From an uncultured Oscillospiraceae bacterium (GTDB taxonomy: Bacteria > Bacillota > Clostridia > Oscillospirales > Oscillospiraceae), in contig CAJUAS010000001.1 in assembly GCA_910584395.1 (NCBI GenBank), positions 135,169 to 199,168 on the forward strand: a DNA stretch of 64,000 nt. Direction: 5' to 3'. Numbering within the stretch: the stretch's first letter is position 1; each line of letters begins with the position of its first letter. A program made the translations under genes and the position numbers. The notes under the pieces are model-generated. The model was not told the origin of the DNA. It did no database searches and worked only from the letters and a program-made list of their open reading frames with translations. Positions 58,793 to 64,000 of the stretch are shown in pieces.

Positions 58793-59434
58793 ATGGAGAC
58801 CCCTTCCACCAGAGAGCGCATTTTGGCGGCGGCGCTGGAGCTTTTCAGCCGCAAGGGCTACGAAAACGCCAGCATGAACGACATTGCCGAGGCGGTGGGC
58901 ATCCGCGCGCCGTCCCTTTACAAGCACTTCCCCGGCAAGGAGGCACTGTTTGCCGCCGTGACCCCCGCCGTGGAGCAGCACTACCAGACCTTATGGGCGG
59001 ACGCCGCCGCCGCGCAGGCCCGGCTGGAGCGGGAGGCCCAAGGACCGGGCTCGCTCCGCGCCGAAAGTCTGGAGGGCGAAGCCCTGACTTGGGTTCAGGC
59101 GGAGCTGGAGCGCGGCCGCAGCTGCCGCGTCTTTGCCCGCCAGTGGGGCGAGGGCCTTCGCTGGCTGTGGGACGAGCCGCTGGCCCTTTACGAGGGGCTG
59201 TTCTCCCGTCTCATGGAGCAGCAGGCAGTGAAGCGGGCGGACGCGCAGGTGATGGCGGCGGAATACCTTGCCCCTATCCTCGCCTTCCTTGCCTTGGCTG
59301 ACCGGGAGGACGCCCGGCGCGCCGGGGTGGAGGAGGAGATCCGCAAGCACATCCGCCAGTTTTGCCGGGCCTTTGCCGTCAAGGAGCGCACCGCGCCCCC
59401 CGGCGGCGGCGTGCGGGGTCTGTTTCGGAGGTAA
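58793..59434 (+). CDS. TetR/AcrR-family transcriptional regulator
   Basis: A protein of 213 residues. The N-terminal helix-turn-helix domain is typical of TetR (TRERILAAALELFSRKGYENASMNDIAEAVGIRAPSLYKHFPGKEALF, residues 6-54). The C-terminal ligand domain is helical and not assignable. No transporter or enzyme gene is co-directional; it is divergent from the DUF1836 operon and probably represses itself. Its coding sequence ends at a bidirectional terminator. Confidence 0.92.
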   Translation: METPSTRERILAAALELFSRKGYENASMNDIAEAVGIRAPSLYKHFPGKEALFAAVTPAVEQHYQTLWADAAAAQARLEREAQGPGSLRAESLEGEALTWVQAELERGRSCRVFARQWGEGLRWLWDEPLALYEGLFSRLMEQQAVKRADAQVMAAEYLAPILAFLALADREDARRAGVEEEIRKHIRQFCRAFAVKERTAPPGGGVRGLFRR

Positions 59435-59436
59435 CA

Positions 59437-59468
59437 AAAAGCGTGAGCGGAATACCGCTCACGCTTTT
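59437..59468. terminator. Bidirectional terminator between TetR and CmpB-like genes
   Basis: Stem AAAAGCGTGAGCGG / CCGCTCACGCTTTT with loop AATA and T-rich flanks on both strands. Confidence 0.88.
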
Positions 59469-59479
59469 GTTTTGCCCGT

Positions 59480-60772
59480 TCAGTCCACCTGCCGCATATT
59501 GGGCCAACGGCGGGTCATAAAGTCGTCGGGGTACTGCTCGTCCAAAAAGGCCTCCAGCCGGTTGGCGGGCTGGGGCTGGAGAGGCCGCGCCTGATGGCGG
59601 AGCATGGCCAGACCGGTGAGCACGCCGTTGCACAGCATCAGCGCCACCACCACCCAAGTGGCGATCTTCCCCGCCACCAGCGGGACGGCCTCGATCCCCT
59701 TGCAGAGCAACGGGTAGGCGATCTTCACCCACACCACCGCCAGCACGCCCCAGAAGAAGCAGAACAGCAAATTGGTGCGCCCGCCGATGTTGAGGGGCAT
59801 ATGGCTGTAATCCCAAAAGACCGTTCCAAACACCAGCTCGGTAAACACGCTGCACATATATTCATACACGCCGCCGATGACGAAGCCCGCCAAAAACACA
59901 TAGCGGTCGGCCTTCTGGGCCAGCGGCTGGAGGATGACCGTCAGCACCACCGCCCCCAAGCCCCACACAAAGCTAAACGGACCGTAGAGGACGCTGGAGC
60001 GGGACATCCAGATGTGGCTCACCAGCCGCACCCAGCACATTTCGATCAGGTCGCCTCCCAGCGCGGTGAGGAAAAACACCCAAATGAGCTTATCCCAGCA
60101 CAGCCCCTTGGCAAACACTGCCCGGCGTTCCTCATCCTCCGCCGACGCTTCCCGCTGAATGCCGGGATAGGCTTTGTTGAGCCGCCGCCATACGAAGTTG
60201 GACACCCAAGCCGCCAGCTTGGTGCGTCCTTCCCGCTGCCGCCGCTTGTTGGACGCGCCCGACCCCGTCCGCAGGGCGTACACGGACACGGCAAAGTCCA
60301 CCGCCAACAGCCCCACGAACACCCACACCACGATCTGCTTGACCAGCGTGGGGATCATCAGCTCCACCGCCATTACCAGCGGATGCACCAGCAGATAGCT
60401 CAGGTAAAACGCGCCGCCCACCGAAAGGGAGGCCACAAGCCCCCACTTTCCACCGCCGATGGCCCGCTTCTTTGCCCGCTCCCACTGCACGCCGGGGGTG
60501 AGCAGCCGCGCCAGCACCGCGGCCAGCGTCTCCACCACCGTGGCAATGACGGTGCAGAAGGCAAATTGCAGCACAGGCAGACCGTTCAGGGTGGGCAGAA
60601 CCAAGATCAGGAGCAGGGCGGTGACGCCGTAGGACGCCACCAGCGGCGCGGAGAGAAAGCCCCGGTCGTAAAAGCCCCGGCGGGTGACGGCAAAATACGC
60701 CGCCTCCACCAGCCAGCCCGCAAAGGCGTAGATCAGCCAAAACAGGGCCAGATCATAGAGGGTGTATTCCAT
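59480..60772 (-). CDS. CmpB-like putative ABC-transporter permease, duplicated
   Basis: A protein of 430 residues with about ten to twelve hydrophobic helices. The N-terminal half has FWLIYAFAGWLVEAAYFAV followed by RGFLSAPLVASYG, the hallmark of the ABC_trans_CmpB family. A second, weaker copy begins near residue 225 (ALGGDLIEMCWVRLVSH then YGPFSFVWG and IGGVYEYMCSVF), so the protein looks like a tandem duplication. The family's role is uncertain; no ATPase gene is adjacent. It starts 41 bases after the XRE regulator gene and is likely co-transcribed. Confidence 0.75.
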   Translation of the reverse strand: MEYTLYDLALFWLIYAFAGWLVEAAYFAVTRRGFYDRGFLSAPLVASYGVTALLLILVLPTLNGLPVLQFAFCTVIATVVETLAAVLARLLTPGVQWERAKKRAIGGGKWGLVASLSVGGAFYLSYLLVHPLVMAVELMIPTLVKQIVVWVFVGLLAVDFAVSVYALRTGSGASNKRRQREGRTKLAAWVSNFVWRRLNKAYPGIQREASAEDEERRAVFAKGLCWDKLIWVFFLTALGGDLIEMCWVRLVSHIWMSRSSVLYGPFSFVWGLGAVVLTVILQPLAQKADRYVFLAGFVIGGVYEYMCSVFTELVFGTVFWDYSHMPLNIGGRTNLLFCFFWGVLAVVWVKIAYPLLCKGIEAVPLVAGKIATWVVVALMLCNGVLTGLAMLRHQARPLQPQPANRLEAFLDEQYPDDFMTRRWPNMRQVD

Positions 60773-60813
60773 GAAGTGTATCCTTTCTATGTTTACTGCC
60801 CTCTATTGTACCC

Positions 60814-61572
60814 CTATTCGTACTTCTTTGCAACCACCATCACGGGAACGAGCAGGCCCAGACAGGCGGTCAGCGTAATGCCCACCTCCCAAGCCGTCCC
60901 CCATTGGGGCACGCCGGAGCGCAAAAGGCCGTAGACAGGCGGAAAGACCACCGGAACGATCACCAGCCACCACCGCAGGGCGGACAGGATGTGAGGCCAA
61001 TTGCCGTTGTGAAAGCGAATCCCCGTCAGATTGAGGCGCACAGGGCCTTGCTGGAAAGAGGTGATCTTGTTCTCGTCGTAGTACCGGGCCAGCCGCGCAG
61101 GGGCAAAAAACACCGCCCAGAAGCCGAAAATCAGGCACAGCAGCTCTGTGAGAAAGACGGTGTTAACCAGCTCCGCCCGGCTGACCCCGTTCCAAAACAG
61201 GGAGCACAGCCCCCAAAACCCCAAAACCGTCGAGACGGCCCAAGCGACCTGCCAGCGGCGGCGGTGCTTGTCCCGCTGCGCCCCCTCGTCCGCAAATTGG
61301 ATGGCGCGCCCCACCAGCGTCTCCGCCTCTTCCGCCCCCATGGGCCGCTCCTCCATCCGCTCTCCCCGCAGCAGCTCGGCCACAGACACGCCCAAGCACC
61401 GGGCCAGCGGTTCTAACAGCGTAATGTCGGGCAGGCTTTGGCCGGTCTCCCACTTGGATACCGCCTTGTTGGACAAAAAGAGCTGGTCGGCCAGCGCCTG
61501 CTGGGTCAGCCCCTTTTCTTTGCGCCGCGCGGCCACAAATGCGCCGAATTTTTCCCGGTCAATGGATTCCAT
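60814..61572 (-). CDS. XRE-family regulator with C-terminal membrane domain
   Basis: A protein of 252 residues. Residues 8-62 are a lambda-repressor-type helix-turn-helix (RRKEKGLTQQALADQLFLSNKAVSKWETGQSLPDITLLEPLARCLGVSV). From about residue 105 four hydrophobic helices follow (for example VSTVLGFWGLCSLFW, VFLTELLCLIFGFWAVFF, LVIVPVVFPPVYGLL and LTACLGLLVPVMVV). Such membrane-tethered regulators are known in Bacillota, usually controlling a neighbouring gene; here the CmpB-like gene is the obvious candidate. Confidence 0.85.
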   Translation of the reverse strand: MESIDREKFGAFVAARRKEKGLTQQALADQLFLSNKAVSKWETGQSLPDITLLEPLARCLGVSVAELLRGERMEERPMGAEEAETLVGRAIQFADEGAQRDKHRRRWQVAWAVSTVLGFWGLCSLFWNGVSRAELVNTVFLTELLCLIFGFWAVFFAPARLARYYDENKITSFQQGPVRLNLTGIRFHNGNWPHILSALRWWLVIVPVVFPPVYGLLRSGVPQWGTAWEVGITLTACLGLLVPVMVVAKKYE

Positions 61573-61650
61573 TATGTTTCACCTCACCGCCATCCTACCA
61601 TCCCGCCGCAAAGCCGTCAATCTCCCCGTGGTAGAATCGGGCGCGCAGCT

Positions 61651-62103
61651 TTATTTTGTCAGGTATGTGCTGTCGTTGAACGCCATACGGTACTGTTTGG
61701 GGGTTTTCCCGTATTCCTTCCGAAACGCCGTGGAAAAGTGGCCGGAGTTGGAAAAGCCCATCTGGGCGGCAATGGCCGCCACCGGGAGGGCGGTGGTCTC
61801 CAAATAGCGTTTGGATTCCTCCAGCCGCAGGTACTCGAAGTATTTCTTGGGCGAAGTGTTTAGCTTCCGCACAAAAATATTCCGCAGCGTCCGCTCCTCT
61901 ACGTTCAGATATCGGCACAGCTCCGTCACCGAAAAATCATGGAGGTTTTCCCGCATATACACCAACGCCGTATTCAGCAGCAGGCGGGGCTGCGCCCCCA
62001 TCCCCTCCTCCGCCAGCCCGGCGGACGCATAATAGATAAACTGAAACAGCACCCCCGCGCTCTGCACGCGCTCCTGCTTAGCCGTGGCGTGAAGCGTCCC
62101 CAA
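61651..62103 (-). pseudogene. 5'-truncated AraC-family regulator
   Basis: Only the C-terminal part of an AraC protein remains, about 145 codons. The two helix-turn-helix motifs are intact (FSVTELCRYLNVEERTLRNIF and LPVAAIAAQMGFSNSGHFSTAFRKEYGKTPKQYR). A full family member has about 270-300 residues; the N-terminal ligand-binding half is absent. The frame continues upstream only into sequence of the mobile remnant and offers just a TTG near 62103. The break coincides with the start of a foreign-looking small gene at 62107, so integration or deletion cut the gene. It is probably non-functional. Confidence 0.75.
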
Positions 62104-62106
62104 GTT

Positions 62107-62286
62107 ATGCAGATGACCGAGTGGGAAGCACAGAGGATCATAGGCACAGCCCCGCTCACCTACGAGAAAACCATAGCCGTGACGGACAGCGAAGGCCAGA
62201 CCTTAAACGTCATAAACTACCGCCAGTACAACCGCGCCAAGAATCAGGCCGGGACAGCGGCAGAGCCTACCGATCAAAGCCCATAA
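62107..62286 (+). CDS. Small unknown protein of mobile-element remnant
   Basis: A frame of 59 codons starting ATG-CAG-ATG at 62107 (MQMTEWEAQRIIGTAPL) and ending QSP. Not recognised. It has no clear ribosome site and abuts the break in the AraC gene, so it may be the 3' part of a larger element gene or a remnant. Composition is less GC-rich than its neighbours. Confidence 0.35.
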   Translation: MQMTEWEAQRIIGTAPLTYEKTIAVTDSEGQTLNVINYRQYNRAKNQAGTAAEPTDQSP

Positions 62287-62510
62287 ACGAAAATCCAGCG
62301 GCTACCGCCGCCACCGCTGACCCCCTACCAATCACGCCCCGCAGGGCGCACCGCTAAAAAGAATTTTTTGAAAGGAGTAATGTCCAATGAAGCCCCTTCC
62401 TACGCAGGGAGGGGCAACGAGGAAAACACCCCAACCCTGCTCACAAAGCAGTAACGAACTGTCGATTATGATTGAATTATTATCAAAAGCCAAAGAATCC
62501 CTTGAAATGC
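62287..62510. other. Region between small ORF and integrase promoter
   Basis: It contains GAAAGGAG at 62370-62377 followed by ATGs at 62379 and 62387. The first could encode a 24-residue peptide (ATG 62379 to TAA near 62451). The second opens the integrase frame early. Neither shows family features; both may be leader peptides or vestiges of element genes. Confidence 0.35.
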
Positions 62511-62539
62511 TTGCAGTTTTCGCTAAATTGTGCTATAAT
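62511..62539 (+). promoter_or_regulatory. Promoter of the integrase gene
   Basis: TTGCAG (62511-62516) and TATAAT (62534-62539), 17 bp apart. Its position inside the upstream part of the integrase frame supports the later start codon at 62648. Confidence 0.65.
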
Positions 62540-62647
62540 AGGGAAGTAGACCCCAGCGGCTTTACGTCTCAGACCATAGAGCCGCCGCACCTTGGAAACT
62601 GCATAGCTCAGTGGGAAGCCTTGCCACTCTCGGAAGGAGAAACCGAG

Positions 62648-63667
62648 ATGGCAACCAAAATTAGTCAATCTATTGTAGTCAATGGCACACGGTGTTGGAT
62701 TCGCGCAAACACTATGCAAGAGTTTGCCGACAAAATTATTAAGCTGACCTCCACGCCACAAGCGACCATAGCCCACCCCTTCACAGACTATGCGTGGAAC
62801 TGGTACAACACCTATTCCAAGCCCAACGTGGAGACCGCCACGGCTACCACCTACAAACGCCAGCTTGACCTTCACATTCTCCCGGCTCTGGGCGAGTTGG
62901 CGGTGGAGGATATCACCACCGACCACATACAAGCCCTATTCAACGGCATTTCCGGGGCAAAGGCCACCAAGGACAAGGTGCGAATGGTACTCAACCAAAT
63001 CATGGACGCCGCCGTGGAGGATGGTATTATCCCCCAAAACCCGGTGAAGTCCCGGCGGGTGAAAATCACAGGCAAAGCCAGCACCCCCACAGCCCCGTAC
63101 AGCGTGGAGCAAATGCGTTACCTCGTCCAGCACTTGGGGGATGTTCAAAACCCCGTAGACCGGGCTTATTTGGCCTTACAAGCCCTTCACCCCATGCGGC
63201 TGGAGGAAGTGCTTGGGCTTCGGCGGGAGGACGTTGACAAGGAAGCTATGGCGATCCACATTCGCCGTGCTGTCACCCACCCCACCCGTAACCAGCCGGA
63301 GATCAAGGAGACCAAGACGGGCGCAAGCGTCCGCACCATCGGCCTGTCGGCTCTGGCTCTGCCCCATCTGCTCCAAAGCGTGGCAAGCGGTGAATTTATC
63401 TTCGGCGGCTCTGCTCCCCTGTCCTATACCCAAGTCAGAAGAATGTGCAACCGTATCAAGAAGGACACGGGCTTTTCCGAAAACATCACGCCCCTGCGCT
63501 TCCGCACCACCGTTCTGACCGACCTTTACGACCAGACCAAGGACATTAAGCTGGCGCAGACCGCCGCAGGGCATACCACGTCCGCTATGACGTTAAAGCA
63601 CTACGTCAAGGGACGGGAGACCCACGCCGACGCCACCGCCGCCGTTAACCAGCTTTACTCCGCTTAG
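62648..63667 (+). CDS. Tyrosine site-specific integrase
   Basis: A protein of 339 residues from the ATG at 62648, which has GGAAGGAG eight bases upstream. It has an N-terminal SAM-like core-binding domain (YAWNWYNTYSKPNVETATATTYKR) and a catalytic domain with box I Arg (ALHPMRLEEVLGL), beta-hairpin Lys (KETKTGASVRT), box II Arg (ITPLRFRTTV, the usual first His replaced by Thr), AGHTTSAMT and the nucleophile Tyr in LKHYVKG. It would catalyse integration and excision of its element. The frame is open 87 codons further upstream, but that part contains a promoter and no conserved sequence. It is the main survivor of a small element lying between a broken AraC gene and tRNA genes. Confidence 0.88.
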   Translation: MATKISQSIVVNGTRCWIRANTMQEFADKIIKLTSTPQATIAHPFTDYAWNWYNTYSKPNVETATATTYKRQLDLHILPALGELAVEDITTDHIQALFNGISGAKATKDKVRMVLNQIMDAAVEDGIIPQNPVKSRRVKITGKASTPTAPYSVEQMRYLVQHLGDVQNPVDRAYLALQALHPMRLEEVLGLRREDVDKEAMAIHIRRAVTHPTRNQPEIKETKTGASVRTIGLSALALPHLLQSVASGEFIFGGSAPLSYTQVRRMCNRIKKDTGFSENITPLRFRTTVLTDLYDQTKDIKLAQTAAGHTTSAMTLKHYVKGRETHADATAAVNQLYSA

Positions 63668-63766
63668 TTGCAAATCAGTTGCACTCACCCAACCCCGCCA
63701 ACCGTTGCGCCCCAACGGTTTCCGGGTACAAAACCGTCTCAAAAGTTGCACTGGCAGTTGCAAATC
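63666..63766 (+). repeat. AGTTGCA repeats, possible integrase arm sites
   Basis: AGTTGCAAATC (63666-63676) with AGTTGCACT (63677-63685), then AGTTGCACT (63744-63752) with AGTTGCAAATC (63756-63766): two paired sites in reversed order. Between them is the hairpin AACCGTTG-CGCCC-CAACGGTT (63700-63720). They start at the integrase stop codon. The arrangement resembles arm-type binding sites of an attachment site. Confidence 0.5.
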
Positions 63767-63804
63767 CCCCATTTTTTAGTAACGAGGTCGCCCAAAAAGC
63801 CAAA

Positions 63805-63840
63805 GAAAAACCCGCTATCCCTTGCGGGACAACGGGTTTT
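63805..63840 (-). terminator. Terminator of the tRNA-Asp/tRNA-Thr transcript
   Basis: On the minus strand GAAAACCCG ... TCCC-GCAA-GGGA ... CGGGTTTTTC forms an interrupted stem with a terminal T-run, immediately after tRNA-Thr. Confidence 0.75.
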
Positions 63841-63842
63841 CT

Positions 63843-63918
<76 letters not shown>

Positions 63919-63923
63919 AAAGA

Positions 63924-64000
<77 letters not shown>

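Noticed and set aside
59594..60934. Plus-strand 446-codon frame over the CmpB-like gene
   Set aside because: His/Pro/Gln-rich antisense product; the minus strand gives a coherent membrane protein.
62387..62647. Upstream extension of the integrase frame
   Set aside because: A ribosome-like site exists, but the 87 extra residues are not integrase-like and a promoter lies within them; kept only as a possible leader.

Overview
The window looks like the chromosome of a high-GC member of the Clostridia (Bacillota), most likely near Oscillospiraceae. This is an inference from gene content: ribosomal protein L27 made with an N-terminal extension beside its processing protease Prp, a single-chain clostridial-type FGAM synthase, pyruvate phosphate dikinase, DegV and DUF1836 proteins, low-GC-style SigA promoters and strong Shine-Dalgarno sites.

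Region 1 (1-29,217, minus strand) is one giant gene. It begins at 29,217 with a signal peptide, stays open to the window edge (at least 9,739 codons) and has no C-terminus here. It encodes at least 55 RCC1-type propeller blades (Trp-Gly-x-Asn ... Gly-Gln-Leu-Gly), separated by bacterial Ig-like beta-sandwich segments and unrecognised inserts, including two cysteine-rich zinc-ribbon-like islands. The very long plus-strand open frames here are antisense shadows in codon register. A promoter and an approximately 126-nt leader precede the gene.

Region 2 (29,600-41,750, minus) is a compact housekeeping run, in transcription order: secA, pgeF, a peptide-type solute-binding lipoprotein, purL, a two-piece ThrE-type exporter, a HAD nucleotidase, an SGNH-hydrolase lipoprotein and a DUF4358 lipoprotein. 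It ends in a terminator before the giant gene's promoter.

Region 3 (41,840-49,610, mainly plus) holds rlmD, a MerR regulator with a C-terminal membrane anchor and a textbook 19-bp-spacer promoter, a divergent pair of small genes (ribbon-helix-helix protein and an unknown 83-aa protein) around a perfect 14-nt-arm inverted repeat, then L21 leader-rplU-prp-rpmA, obgE, an SDR dehydrogenase and a MATE transporter.

Region 4 (49,620-61,570) has ppdK, a Ca2+-type P-ATPase, the operon DUF1836-degV-prmA-metallophosphoesterase, a divergent TetR gene, a CmpB-like membrane protein and a membrane-anchored XRE regulator.

Region 5 (61,651-64,000) is accessory: an AraC regulator cut off at its 5' end, a short element remnant with a tyrosine integrase and four AGTTGCA repeats, then tRNA-Thr(GGU) and tRNA-Asp(GUC) on the minus strand. 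No CRISPR array, rRNA or insertion-sequence transposase was seen.
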